From assembly GCA_963691655.1 (NCBI GenBank), contig OY829327.1, positions 65,856,079 through 65,920,078 of the forward strand: a stretch of DNA of 64,000 bases, in the 5' to 3' direction. The notes under the pieces were generated by a model that made no database searches, was not told where the DNA came from, and saw only the letters and a list, made by a program, of their open reading frames with translations. The DNA is from Toxonevra muliebris. Taxonomy: Eukaryota; Arthropoda; Insecta; Diptera; Pallopteridae. Both the position numbers and the translations under genes were made by a program. Positions 1 to 11,866 of this stretch are shown one piece after another (position 1 is the stretch's first letter; every line of letters begins with the position of its first letter).

Positions 1-600
1 CGGGACGGGGGCAACTGTAACAGTAACCGGAGAGCCGTTTCTGCTGGAATTCACTCCGCTTACTAAGGTAACCGAATACCACAGTTGTCAGCCTAGGGTT
101 CATCCATTCCAGTTATAGTCGTCCAGTATTCCATTACGTCAAGATCCTACTGGTCTCAGATCTTAACGTCCATGTTTACATGAAAGTTTGCTTCTTCGCT
201 CCGCTTCCGTGGTTCACGATATATCCAGACGTATGTATCCGTCAAAAACATCGCACCTTAGAACTAATTGCTAAGTCATCGGGTATGTTAGTGGCGTGAC
301 ACACATTTCCGGATTCTGCACGTTGTCCCACGATGCCACCCAGAATGGGGAGCACTTACTCCAAGGACGGTGCCTGCCCGTCCTGTCGCAAAACTTCATT
401 GGTTATTGTGGCCTTTTAAGACACACCCTCCATCTCTGCCGCTCTTGGTCGGGGACTGCTTATTGGATATTCGCAGTTAGCCGGCATAACTGCCGGCCGT
501 TCAGCTATCCGTCACCCGCTGACCCCCAGAGTAGCCTGAAGCTCAGCCCTGTGCTCAGACCACGCCATGTTCTTCATCACTGACCTACTCCCATATGAAT
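1..600. other. GC-richer unassigned segment, possibly repeat-derived
   Basis: This stretch is clearly richer in G+C than the AT-rich DNA from 601 on, and the change at about 600 is abrupt. A 95-codon open frame at 296-583 has no domain I recognise and no splice context. The composition resembles the 5' regions of LINEs elsewhere in the window (39420-40019, 41546-42610), but I found no clear match to them. It is probably part of a mobile element running off the left edge. Confidence 0.3.
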
Positions 601-2267
601 TCCAAAAAAAAATCGGTTGCAAGTTGTCCCCACTTAAGTTTTTATTGCCCGCTAGGGCTTTAAATAAATAGTAGTACGATTTCCTCATTTTGGCTCTTTT
701 AAAATTGTAGATAATGAAATGTTGCTATTTTAAAATTTACCTTACGCGGCAAACCGTAACTGGGCTTTAATTTTTACGGACGGACAACGCCGGATATGAA
801 ACCTAATTTACCTCTTTACTTTCTTTCTTTATTTTTATAAAGTAAAAATTACGAATTCTTCAACAAGCTGCCACATACTTACTAAAAGTTGAAAAAATCC
901 AAACGCACTCTACACTCTACAATGTACCATTATTCAACTAAAACCGATACGACCACTTTACACAACGGAATTCTGAAGAACAAACGAAAAATAAAATACC
1001 AGTATATACGTTCTCGCGCTACCTTGCCGTGACGAGTCTTGACCTTTTTTGATGAACAATAGTTGAAAATAGGGGATTCAACCATTTGAAATACAAAATT
1101 GTAATGGTCATTAATGCCCTAGGGCATTAATGATAGTCTATTCGACTAACAACGTTTATATTTTGTAGCACAGTTTTTCTCTCAGTATCTTTTAAAAATT
1201 AATTTTTAAACCGAAAAACTCAAAACGGCAAAACTTTTGTTTTATTTTTACCTACAACATATTAAAATAATAGTAAATAAAAAACATTTGTTGACAATTG
1301 ATGTCTAGGAACCGAAAAAATCAGATTTAAATACATGTTAGTCGATTCAATTCGAGAATTAGTATTTACGTATAAAAAAAATGGCATTAGTATTTTAGGA
1401 TTAGAAAAAATAAAATTAAATAAATTTTTCAATTTCTATATGTATCCATACATCATTTGCGCAAAAAAAATTTAAATAATATAATTGTCGGTGCCGTAAT
1501 TCCCCCTGGCTAGCCACAGTTATTTTCTTTTTTTTAAGGAGAGAAATAGTTAAAGAACGCATTCCTGAAGAAATAAGCTCTTAGTTATTGATATCTATTT
1601 TGTTCGTTTTTTTATTTTTCTTTTTTTGTTGGTAATGTCGTTTTTGACACCGGAGTACAGACAAAAGATTAATGAACAAGAATTTGGTTTTACTTCAATC
1701 GAGCTATTATCATTGAAATAAAATTGTAGGTGCATAATAACACAATATGGATTCGACTTTTAGTGCAAAATTTTTTAAAAACTACCAATTCAGTTTTCAC
1801 ATTAATTTTAAGTTTTGCAAAATTCTTCCAACTGTGGATTCGTAGTACATGCATGTCCAGCTTTAGGTACTAGTAATTTTTGACATTTTATTTCAAAATT
1901 AATAGTTCTATAATATTTTTCTCCTTATTCAGACTACTGTGTATTATTATACTTCACATATCCATAAGCTATCCCATTCACTCGCACAAAATTCACATAC
2001 GAAGACAAATAATAAATGTCAAATAATACCACCGGAATAAGTAAGGGGTCGGGGGGTTATAACCCCTAAAATCTCACCCCTAGGACCTCCTGTGAGATTT
2101 TAGTTGACCGATTTTTTCTGTTTTCGCTATAGTTAAAATATATCACCAGATTTAAGCTTTCTATCTATGCTACTTTACAAGATATATTCATTCCGAGATT
2201 AGATTATATGAGAAGTGGGAGTGGAACTTATCCGATTTAACCCATTTTTGCATTTTTTTTTAATAAT
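601..2267. other. AT-rich stretch without genes
   Basis: No coding region, RNA gene or transposon end is supported here. Frames are short and full of homopolymer runs. The notable item is the perfect 26-bp palindrome at 1108-1133. A short inverted motif around 2060-2105 (AAAATCTCA ... TGAGATTTT) is a minor one. Confidence 0.6.
1108..1133. repeat. Perfect 26-bp palindrome
   Basis: The two 13-base arms TCATTAATGCCCT and AGGGCATTAATGA are exact reverse complements with no spacer. No flanking element ends were seen. Confidence 0.85.
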
Positions 2268-2420
2268 GACGAACCCCAACGGACCCCCCTCCCGCCCAAT
2301 ACGACCGAGGGGGACATCTGCAAAACGCACAGATCGGTGACCGATACAATCGGATTGCATTGCTTACGCGAAAAAGGTGGAATGAATTGCGTTTATCCCA
2401 ATTGGTATTTAATACAACTA
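2268..2420. repeat. Dispersed repeat, family A copy 1
   Basis: This segment aligns by eye with 5380-5500 in the same orientation. Shared pieces include AACGGACCC, CCGCCCAA and GATCGGTG followed by CCGA. Similarity may run on, more weakly, into the AT-rich sequence to the right. The element class is unknown. Confidence 0.5.
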
Positions 2421-2627
2421 CAGATATAAAATCATCAGTTGCTCATCTATTAAGTATAATTAATAAGTATGTTTTAGTAAAGAATCGGAAATGGCAAATA
2501 AGTTATAATGTTCGATAAAATATCTACATATTCCACGAAAAGAATCATTTTGAGCATAGTTCGTCCTTTTGAGCATAGTTCGTCCTGCATAAGCAAAGTT
2601 TTTTTTTAATGCTTTAACGTTACTCCG

Positions 2628-3084
2628 ATCCTGGGTAGCGGAGCATACCTGTGGTATTACCAGGCTAACATGGACCACTATGGACAATAGACGGACTAGA
2701 CAGCTACTCAATCTTAGCAGAAACTCCATCAGCATTACGACTTCGGTGCTCACGGGACACTGCATAATGGGGAGACATGCTGCAAAACTAGGACTGCCAT
2801 TCAATGATTTCTATCGGGGCTGCGGCTCTGAGGAGAAGGAAGAAACTGTCCTCCATTTCATGTGCGAATGCCCATCCCTGGTCAGGAGGAGACTAAAACT
2901 CCTGGGCTCACCTTTCTTAACTAGTCTGTCCGAGCTATCATCCATAAATATTAAGGACATAGCCAGATTCATTATGGAATCCTCATGGTTCTCCAATCCG
3001 TAAATGGGGGAGTCGCGCCGTACTGTGGTATCACAATGAGCCTAAGTGTGCATTCAAGCAGAAGGTTGCCACTCCAACCTAACC
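2628..3084 (+). mobile_element. 5'-truncated LINE (RNase H-bearing type), 3' end with target-site duplication
   Basis: The insertion is bounded by a 13-bp direct repeat, TAACGTTACTCCG, at 2615-2627 and 3085-3097, as expected of target-primed reverse transcription. Only the last ~460 bp of the element are present. It holds the ORF2 C-terminus (2680-3003) and a short 3' UTR. The UTR contains TGGTATCACAATG, GCCTAAGTGT and GCCACTCCAACC and ends in a CCTAACC repeat. The same three blocks close the SINEs at 11035-11335 and 43555-43862, so this LINE family is a candidate partner for their mobilisation. Confidence 0.85.
2680..3003 (+). pseudogene. LINE ORF2 C-terminal fragment (region after RNase H, Cys/His motif)
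   Basis: A 107-codon open frame carries the pattern seen downstream of RNase H in I/LOA-type LINEs: TGHC early, then CGSEEKEETVLHFMCECP as a Cys-His-Cys cluster at about residues 48-65, then RRRLKLLG. The equivalent parts of the LINEs at 25.5 kb and 37.8 kb have the same layout. The fragment ends in its natural stop, followed by the 3' UTR. The 5' truncation removed endonuclease, reverse transcriptase and RNase H, so it cannot work alone. Confidence 0.75.
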
Positions 3085-3097
3085 TAACGTTACTCCG

Positions 3098-3690
3098 TTG
3101 GCTTTCCAATGGAAAGTCAATATTGAGATTTTAAAACCCCTGTTAAATGCTTTATTAAAAACGTTATATTCAGCATTTTTCTTCTGCTTATTAACCCTTA
3201 AAAGCCCAATACGTCCGATTTCAATTAATAATATACCCAGAAGTAGTATTTGTGATTCCGAACAACGTTTGTTCTACGTGTTTTCAAATAAATTAGTTTA
3301 AGGTGCAGTTATTTTAATTTACATGGTTGACCTCTGTAGTAACCTTTGGCGAATATCTGGAGAATAAATTAAAATAATTCGCAATAATTTTTAAAAACAG
3401 TTATTCGGTGTTATCTGACACAAATCTGTCCACACGGCAATATATTTATTACACTAAATTCGAAAATAAAACACCTTTTTTTCAGTTAGTTGTTTAAAAT
3501 TTTTGCAAAACATGCTTTTCGAGCTAAAAATAACTTTAACTGTACGACAGTTGTCATTTTTCCATTCTTATTTATACGTATCGATAAAGAAAACTTAGTA
3601 ACAGTAAGATCAGATGTTTATTTTAAATGGCAAACGTAAAATGGCGGCACAGTGCAGTGCACAATGCAGTGACCAGTGGGTATTTAAGGG
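3098..3690. other. AT-rich stretch without genes
   Basis: No supported feature. The small frame at 3098-3301 has no recognisable domain. Confidence 0.6.
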
Positions 3691-4065
3691 TTGATGTAGG
3701 TAGATTGATAAGTTTTAACCGATGCCCCTGGAACATTCAAAAGTGGATCCCAACGAAAACTTCTTAATGCAAAAAGAAGAAATTGTTTTTGGACAGACTC
3801 AATTTTATTTATGTAGCAATTATATTGAGAATGGGTCTAATAAGTGAAGTGAATAGCGTTTTAGTTGTGTATGGGTCATTAAATTCTTTGGACCATCTTT
3901 TAATAAACCCAAAAGCACTTTTAGGTTTGTTCACACAGGAGTTGATATGCATATTAAAACTTAACTTGGAGTCCATGGTGACTATTTGTAAAGTTTCTGA
4001 TAAATATCTCTTTTCTACAACTTCATGCAAAAAAAAAAAAAACGGGGTTTGGACAGTAGTGGTAT
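3690..4065 (-). pseudogene. Jockey-type LINE reverse transcriptase C-terminal fragment
   Basis: On the minus strand the frame 4030-3809 reads DSKLSFNMHINSC, GFIKRWSKEFNDPYTTKT and LFTSLIRPIL in order. This is the conserved block after the RT palm in Jockey-clade LINEs. After a frameshift near 3810 the continuation is readable in another frame (ESVQKQFLLFALRSF, then WDPLLNVPGA). No ends or target duplication are visible, so this is an old internal fragment. An A/T homopolymer near 4030 marks its upstream limit. Confidence 0.75.
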
Positions 4066-4079
4066 GTATAAATACATAA

Positions 4080-5379
4080 ACAAGTGGCTGGTTGCACTAA
4101 GGTCATTTAAAAAAAAAAGCATTTACTTTAACTTACTTATTTTATTTTCCATTCAATAAAAATTAAAAAGAAATACATAAAGATTTCATATCAAAATTCT
4201 TTTGTTTCTTTTTTTTTTATTCCATGCAACGAAAATTCGAAAAAAATCGATTAATCGATTTTCATGAGCTTAAAAAGTCGATTAATCGACTTTGAATTTC
4301 TGATTAATCCAAAAGTCGAAAATAGATCTTTCTTTCCAGTTGCACATCCCTACACTTCAGTAGTCTAAAACAGAATGATTGATAATTTCAAATGACGACT
4401 ATGCGTAACATTGAAATGAAGCAAACATAATATTGTGTTTGGTATGCTACCGAAGTGCTTTGAAGCACGATTGGGAGTCAGGCTACAAGTTTTTAGTGAA
4501 ACAACTTTTTTGGCTATTTGAGGTCTCTATACTTTTATATGCTCAGTGGTTATAGTCAATTAAAAAATATATGAAAAATCAAAAAACATTTTTTTTTTGT
4601 TGTCTTTTAACGTAAGTTTTAGTAACTTTGGACTAGTTCCTTTGAACGTTTAGCACGATTTCTCTTAACACTCATGTTAAGCTAGATCTACCTATACTTA
4701 ACAAGTTGTTTAACTACATCAAATTCTATTGTGAACTGCCAATATTGAAAAAGAAAAGCAAAACACAAAAACGGCCATTAGAGATGTGTTAGTTACACAG
4801 TGCAACAACCAAAATAGGAATGGGATGAAACCAAAAGGAAATGAAAGTTGACCTCTTCCATAACAAAACCTCCAAGGGATTTTTCTAGTTTAGTGCTCAA
4901 TTTTTTTTATTCACTGTTAAAGTTGATGAATTTGGAACGCTGTCTAATGGGGAAAAATAAGCCCATAACTTGATAAAATAATGCTTATTTCTTTCAATTA
5001 TTCTGTTTTTTGGGGTCGAGGAATTCATTTTTGATGTTTTTTTTTTACATAAGACCTACGCTAGAAGGCGCTGTCTTACAATTTTTTTATATATTTATAT
5101 ATATTTTTACTATTTTTAAGGCCCAGAAATTTATTTTTGATGTCCGTTTTATTCAAATATATGACTAATGATGTTATAAAGCATATTTTGCATAATTTTC
5201 AGTACATTACTACTGTAAGAATATAATTTTTATAAGAAAAATAGCATTTTTATAAGAAAAAATTACTGTTTTTATTAAAAGAATCATATTTTTATACGAA
5301 ATCATTTCAACGGTCTATTTTATTTAAAAATACAATAATTTTATTTTGGAACTAATACCGTTATTTATCTCAATATTAC
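4080..5379. other. AT-rich stretch without genes
   Basis: No gene is supported. 5218-5300 holds a loose tandem of TTTTTATAAGAAAAA-like units, about three copies. Around 4240-4300 there are CGATTAATCGA palindromic motifs. Confidence 0.6.
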
Positions 5380-5500
5380 GACATAAACGGACCCACTTAC
5401 CCGCCCAAGGGGCGCATCCGCATAGCGAACTGATCGGTGCCCGAAACAGACAGTCCGGACTGTTCTGTATAGCGCGACACGTGGATAAGTGAAGTAAAAT
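5380..5500. repeat. Dispersed repeat, family A copy 2
   Basis: Direct-orientation relative of 2268-2420, sharing ACGGACCC, CCGCCCAA, GATCGGTG and CCGA in the same order, with many substitutions between the copies. Family not identified. Confidence 0.5.
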
Positions 5501-5909
5501 ATCCAAAATGTTTTCGAACAACAGCTCCAGATTAAAAAATCTTCAGTTGGTTATTCATTTAAAAACTTCAAAAGAGAATTTTGAATGTAAAATTGAGAAT
5601 CGGATAAGACAAATAAGCCAAGCAGGTTTTAAATTAAGTTTAAATAATGTAAAAATATTGTATTGAAAATTTAAAAATAAGTTAAAACAGTTTGAAATAT
5701 ATTTAAAAAGCACTGGAAATTGATAATAATAATACAGTCAAATCTGCTAATTGTGACACCTCCCGGGACAAATCAAAAACGGCCCGATTACGTGGTGGTC
5801 CGATTATAAAGGTTTTATTTTTTTAGTAAAAGAATGGAAGACGCGATATGTATTATGTAAGCACTTATACATGTGACTTTTATAAAAGAATATATTTTTG
5901 GGAAACGTT
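5501..5909. other. AT-rich stretch, possible transposon end
   Basis: No gene. At 5753 a sequence starting CAGTCAAATCTGC resembles the CAG-starting ends of pogo/Tigger-type elements, but no matching opposite end was found. Confidence 0.35.
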
Positions 5910-6035
5910 AAATAGCCAAGAATGGCATCAAATCGAAAAGTTTTTACTCATCGGAACTAACACAAGAGTAAAACAAGGTTGAAATCAGATAATATCTGCA
6001 GGTTCCAAAAGGTTTTCAAATATTCCGAAATTTTG
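5910..6035. repeat. Dispersed repeat, family B copy 1
   Basis: Matches 7175-7315 in direct orientation. Both contain AATAGCCAA, then AATCAGATAATATC, GCAGGTTCCAAAAGG (or TCAGG...) and CGAAATTTTGA in order. The two copies differ by several indels. Not coding. Confidence 0.6.
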
Positions 6036-7174
6036 AGATTCTCCCATTAAAAATTTGAAGTCAATGTTATGCCTGGTTTTAAATGCTTTTAGCAAACCGT
6101 TCGATGCCGTCAAATGGGAAATATTTAATGCTTGAGTAATAACAATGTACAACCACAAACTAGTATCCGTTGATTACGAATCTATAAAAAATTTTCGGGT
6201 CAGGTTTCGGGTATATCCGTAAACCTTTGTTTTTTGAAAATTTGATAAGGTGTTCATGGATGAAAATTTTCTTTTTTGCTTTTCTGCATGAATCATGCAA
6301 TTTCGATGATTTTTATAGATCCGTGATTACCGGCCAAAAATACTGCAGGAAAATTAGGGCACATCTCAGATACTATTTTATATTCTCATTTTGTTGTACA
6401 GTGATATTTTAAAATATTTTTGAGTGCAAGGGTAAACAACTTAAAAACCAGTGAATCAATGTCAGTAAATGATACATTTTATTCGTTGCACAATCTTGAA
6501 TTTTTTCTTTTGTTGGCAAAATTCTCTGAACTTGACTTTTGTTTATTTTAAAGTGTATTATTTCCCCTCTTAAAATTTTTTTTCATTCGCTCCAGCAACA
6601 GTGCCCTCAGAACTGATATTTTCCACCGCAGGGCTTATACAAACTAGCCTGAGAAATATGCCAACATTGAAAAATTTACAGATGCACAAAAATTTATCAG
6701 TTGTTAATTTTGATATTAACATTTTCTTTTTGGTTTTTTTTTTCAATTAAGTTAAACCAATTTTTCTGTAGAGATGATATACATGTTAGAAAAGATTGCT
6801 AATAACTTTTCTTTTCTGAGGAACGTAAGGAATGCCGACTAATGGATTTATAGTGTCGACCCGGTCTTATAATTTAAAGCATGAAAAATTGTAATTGACC
6901 CTTAAAAATACATAGGTATTTTCTTTTCCATTTTTCTTTTCAATTTCGCAAATGTAATCAACTAAATTTTTGAATAGAGTATTCTTAAATATAATATATT
7001 GTGCACATTCTGAAAATACTGCTTATTAATTTAAAGACAATAATCGTAACCGGCGATTATTAAAAATGGCAACCGTGAACGTAATCGTAACTTGGAGAGT
7101 CACATCTTTGTTGCTTACGATATACAGTATGTAACAAAATTAAGCATATATAGGAACATTTTTTGGCCACGAAA
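6036..7174. other. AT-rich stretch without genes
   Basis: No supported coding region or element end. The frame at 6227-6412 is low complexity. Confidence 0.6.
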
Positions 7175-7315
7175 AATAGCCAAAAACTACGTTAAATTAA
7201 AAAGTCAGCATAGTTAAGTTTCTACACATCCAGGTGAACAATAGTGGAAACAAATCCTTTAAATCAGATAATATCTTCAGGTTCCAAAAGGGTCTTGGAA
7301 GTTGCGAAATTTTGA
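7175..7315. repeat. Dispersed repeat, family B copy 2
   Basis: Second copy of the repeat at 5910-6035. A further short echo of its AATCAGATAATAT core occurs at about 7421. Confidence 0.6.
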
Positions 7316-8623
7316 CCATTAATTAGGATTTGTTAAATTTTTTATCCAAAATTTTATTCAAATTCCACAGCTCTGTTATTAGTATTTATAAATACAAGCA
7401 TAACGCAAAAATAATTTCTAAATCAGATAATATTTATTGTTTCAGCAAGATGTTTAAAGCAGGGACGGAAAATAACTGTTATTTTCCATTTCTCAACTCA
7501 AAAAGTCATCCACAAAAAATAGTCGTAGGGAATCTTCAAATGTACGGTTGTGATCCTCACCGACTAAATTTCACTAATATTGTATGACTTTTAAATTCAT
7601 GACTTTTTCGTAATAGGCTAAATAAAACGGTAAATTATTGACTTTATGATTTTTGGCAAGAAATAATAGTTATATTTGACTTTTATTTTGTCGGGCAAAA
7701 AAACAGTTATTTTTTTTTATTTTTTTGGACAAAAATAAATGGTCAACTCTTATAACTAATTAACGAAATACCGAAGATACATGGTGTTAAATATTTTTGA
7801 AAAGTACTCGTTGAGACCTTTTCAACGGTATACAATACATAGGGATCTGCTTCATTCCATATCCATGGATACGATGGATATGGCATCGACCATACAAAGT
7901 ACAATACATTTTAGAAAAGTACACGAAAAGACCTTTCTAATGGTTTCAGAATTTTTTTGATCCCCTTTACTTTAATATTTCATACCCCAAAGCCTATCTA
8001 TTTTTATACCTACTTTGGTCATTTTTTTATTAGCTGAAACGAATGGCATCATTTTTTTTTAATTGCTCAAGCCGTTCGCTTGAAAATAGGGGTGACCATT
8101 TATTTTTGTACAATAAAATAAAAGTCATAAAATAACTGGTTCGTTTTGGCCACTGATTTTACTAAATTAAGGTATAAATATCAGACTCAATATCGACCAA
8201 AACCCAGACCTAGATAAAAAAAAACGTGCAAAAATTTTATCAATGTTCACACCAAAAATACAGGCCGAAAATTAACTCATTAAGTCCTAATGATACGTAT
8301 ACGCACAACAAAGAAGTATATTTTAATATAGATAAAAAAAGTTACCGGAAAAAAAAAGAAACGTAATCGCTATCACAGTTATTCTAACGCGAAGAGAGAA
8401 ACTTAAAAAAAAAAACAATGGATGCGTGCAAGGCACGCAAGATATTTGATGTGTAAACAGTTAAACCAACTGAATACCATATACATAAGCTCACATATGT
8501 ATAGCCATTTATAGGGATTTGATGTATAATCTATATGCTTAGGTAAATAATTTAAATTAAAAGAATTCTTTTATAAACTTAAAAATTTATTAGATATCAT
8601 TATCTTTTATATATATGTAATAG
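7316..8623. other. AT-rich stretch without genes
   Basis: No gene. Similar phrases recur at about 7790-7820 and 7910-7940 (GAAAAGTAC, GACCTTTTC or GACCTTTCT), which suggests a small decayed duplication. Confidence 0.5.
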
Positions 8624-8752
8624 CCCAATTCACTATAAATTGCAAATGGCCTTGCATCAATGCAAATGCAAATTTTTGTTCCATATCGTATGTATTTGTT
8701 GTGATAACAGAAATATTTTGCATTTGCACCAAATCGTGAATAGGGCTGATAT
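8624..8752. repeat. Hairpin-type miniature inverted-repeat element
   Basis: The left end reads TAGCCCAATTCAC..TAAATTGCAAATG. The right end read on the opposite strand gives CAGCCCTATTCAC followed by GATTTGGTGCAAATG. The arms are ~30 bp and about 80% alike, around a ~70-bp core rich in TGCAAAT. This is the form of a short non-autonomous MITE; the superfamily and target duplication are not clear. Confidence 0.55.
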
Positions 8753-8939
8753 GTTGTAGTTGAATCATTTTTCTTTTACTCAATGCATCGGGCATGATAT
8801 GCTCGCATATACGCAACTGCAATTGCATATTTTTTCCGCGCTTTAAGTTTTTCTTCTTGTCGATTTGAAATTTTATTAGATTTGAAAATTTTACATAACG
8901 TCGTATAGGTATATGAATTTGTACACACATACGCACATA

Positions 8940-9780
8940 TTAGAAAGGCAACAGGGGTGACCAGTCACTCCACTACTTTTTAAAAGCCCCGCAAAGAGAT
9001 TTGCCTTAACTGCATTTAATAAAAATAATAACCATTGTATTTTCTTTGATTTTATAATAAATAAGTTTGATTTTTTCTGTTTAACATTTTTGCTATTTAC
9101 ATAGATAAAAAAAGTGTTGCCTTTCTAAGGTTAATGTACAAAGCAAAATTTTTATAATGCCGTGGTTTGCTATCATTATTACTACATTTTGTTTATACAT
9201 TTATTGAAACCTAGATTCTTTATTATCATTTTGTATTGTTTTTATATTTTAAAAAATATTTAATTTCAATCCAATCTAACTAACCGAATTCAAAACCTAT
9301 CAAACGCTTGTGTTTGCTACGGCGACTTCTCTGCTTGTATGGTATAGTCGATCTCCACACGTTTAACACCAGCAAATAATTTTGCCACGAATAAATGTAC
9401 ACACACATTTTGTTTGCGTATGTACATATATGAGTGAGTAAATTGATCGAAACATAAACAAACAAACTCCGCTCGTAGTTTAATTTCTCCCTCTCTTCTT
9501 TTCTTCTCTTTGTTGGTTAGAGTAGCACAGTCATGCCGCGCAGTAGTGTGAGCGAGAGAGGAACTGGACGTTACAGTTATCTTACATCTTACGATACAGT
9601 TATTCTTACATTTTACACATTTGAAATTTTGCCCATACCGTGAGCTAAAATGTTTACACATCAAAAAAAAAAAAGTCGATAATACCATTTGCTGTTTGAA
9701 TTTGTGACGATAAAGACGTGTGATTAAAGATTTCTTGGTTTTTAATCGGTTTGCTCTCGGACATTAAGGGTTGAAAGATA
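8940..9780. other. AT-rich stretch without genes
   Basis: No supported gene. Minus-strand frames at 9280-9875 overlap each other in two phases, have no recognisable domain, and sit in CT- and AT-rich simple sequence. Confidence 0.5.
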
Positions 9781-10935
9781 ACTAGAGCAAAACTGAGACC
9801 AAAATTCAAACTAAAATCGGATAGAAATTTAGGCTGAAATTTCGAAGATCGAAGTAAAATCAAGAAAAGGACCAAATTCAGATCGAAAATCTAGACCAAA
9901 TTCAGAAAAAAACATTGATTTACTCATTATTTCCCGGGCGGTATGTTCACTTATCAGCACTTTGTTCAAGCATATCACTTCATATATGTGACCTATGACT
10001 TGACATGTTAAATAATCTATTTTGAGAAAACAATTTGAAGGAAATTTTGATTTCCTTTGAGAAAAAATGTTGATGAAACAAAACAAAAACCAGAAAAAAA
10101 ATTAAAGTAAGATAACAGTTGATTTGGAAACGAATTTTCAAAATATATATTCATATTACTCTTAGCATCGGTATCACTATTGATATCGGCCTGGTGGTGA
10201 GTTTACCATCTAACAACTCCAGAACTAAGCACTCCATTTTTATGAATATTTAAATATATCTTAATTTGACCAAAAACCAATACATTTTAAATTTCAACGG
10301 GATCCGAACACGCTTTTGGGTATCAGGCAAAAACTGGTTAAAAAAAAACTATGTTCAGACCAAGGATCGGACGAAAATTCCAGCAAAAAAAAAAAAAATA
10401 AGGTCAAATTCAGATCAAAACTCAGACTAAAAACCCAAAATTCAGACCGAATCCAAACCAAAATCAATTTAAAATTCAACCCAGAATTCAGGCCAATAAC
10501 AGTGGGAATATCTGATAAATATTCACATTCACACCAAAAAATGTTAACTCAAAATAAACAAAAACTAGACTAAACCCGCCGAATTCAGACCAAAATTTAA
10601 AACAAAATTCAAACCGATTTCGGACCAAAATTCATATCAAAATCTAGCCAATTCAGACCAAAATTTCGACCGCAACTTAAACTAAGAGTTAGATTAAAAC
10701 TGAGGCTAAAATGACGCCAAATACAAATTCAACAAAATTTAGACCAGGAACCAGATCAAACGCTGAGTAAACGCTGGTCTGAGCACAATTTTGACCACAA
10801 TTTAAACTAAGTGTTACACTAAAACTCAGACCAGAAGGATCTTAAATAAAGACCAAAAGAAAATCAAAATTTTAGGGCAAACACGGATTAAAATTCAAAC
10901 CAAATTCAGACCTAAAATAAAACAAAATTTTAAAA
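9781..10935. repeat. Degenerate short-period repeat, about 12-14 bp (AATTCAGACCAAA-like)
   Basis: Two blocks, 9781-9910 and ~10270-10935, are built from dozens of variants of AATTCAGACCAAA, at irregular spacing of about 12-14 bases. The stretch between is ordinary AT-rich sequence. The frames open here (such as 10316-10573) are by-products of the repeat and are not genes. Confidence 0.7.
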
Positions 10936-11034
10936 TTTTCAAATACCATATTAACTAACACAAACGTAAAGATATTTTATCCCACTTCTAAAAATTGTCA
11001 CAAGGATACTTGCAGAGTCACTATGTCGATATGA

Positions 11035-11335
11035 CGACCGCGATTGTCTTGTGAGTAGTGCACTAAACTTTCATTCGGGAGATCCGGCTCGATTCCCGTC
11101 TTGGTCTGGTGATTATTTCTTATAACTTTCTTATATTCATTGTCAATATGAAGTGTATGAGAATTATAAGAAAGTGTACAAGTACACACCTTGCTTGGTA
11201 ATGGCAAAACCACCGAGTTGATAAAAAATTGACACACCGCCGTTCGGATCCGGTGTTAAACTGTGGGCCCAACTATATGGTATCACAATGGGCCGTTCAG
11301 GCCTAAGTGTTTTTCTCGACAGCCACTCCAACTTA
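11035..11335 (+). mobile_element. tRNA-derived SINE, copy A (full length)
   Basis: The head begins CGACC and carries a tRNA-like internal promoter: a box A region (TTGTCTTGTGAG, mutated), then a mutated box B, GGCTCGATTCC. The body matches the copy at 43555-43862 and has AAGTGTACAAGTACACACC and GGTAATGGCAAAACCACCGA. The tail has TGGTATCACAATGGGCC, GCCTAAGTGT and GCCACTCCAAC, shared with the LINE 3' end at 3025-3084. Length is about 300 bp. It is non-coding and depends on a LINE for movement. Confidence 0.8.
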
Positions 11336-11339
11336 ACAT

Positions 11340-11866
11340 ATCCATCGTTTATAAATATAAAAAATTCATAAAATTTAATATATTTAAAAGAAATTAATAA
11401 AATGAATGAGAAAGGCTACATCGCGAAGAACTCCAAAATGTGGCTGCTCTAAAGCAGCACTTACTTTGTGCTCTATGTTGATGTTCTGATATGGTGTCAG
11501 TGGAAAAAGTTCCTTTATTTACATTATTATTATTTATTTATATATTTTTAAACAGTATGCCCAAATTAAATTTATTTAGTAACAGTTGAAATTATTTCAA
11601 CTGTAACTAAATGATAGTTGAAAAAGTCAAATAACTGATAATTTAACTAACAAACCCTAACCCCCCCCCAATCTGTTAGATAGCACATAAAGTAGAAAAT
11701 AATTATTGAGAAATTAACTCCCAAACAGAAAACACTTTCATTTTTGAATCTGAGCAATTAAATCTTCATTTTTTTAAATGTAATGTCAAAATACACATTT
11801 TTTTATATTCAGAGTTCGAACTAAAGTTTACATATTACACTTCAAATTGTATCGTCAAATCAAATC
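11340..11866. other. AT-rich upstream region of the two-exon membrane-protein gene
   Basis: No coding region. It must contain the promoter of the gene starting at 11867, but no unambiguous TATA box or initiator can be singled out in such AT-rich sequence. Confidence 0.4.

Noticed and set aside
296..583. 95-codon open frame as a gene
   Set aside because: No domain, splice context or polyadenylation signal; sits in a probable repeat.
5753..5830. Left end of a pogo/Tigger element
   Set aside because: CAGTCAAATCTGC looks suitable, but no opposite end or transposase was found.
8607..8936. 109-codon minus-strand frame
   Set aside because: Spans the hairpin MITE and simple TGCAAAT repeats.
10316..10573. 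Lys/Asn-rich frame as a gene
   Set aside because: Lies wholly within the degenerate AATTCAGACCAAA repeat.
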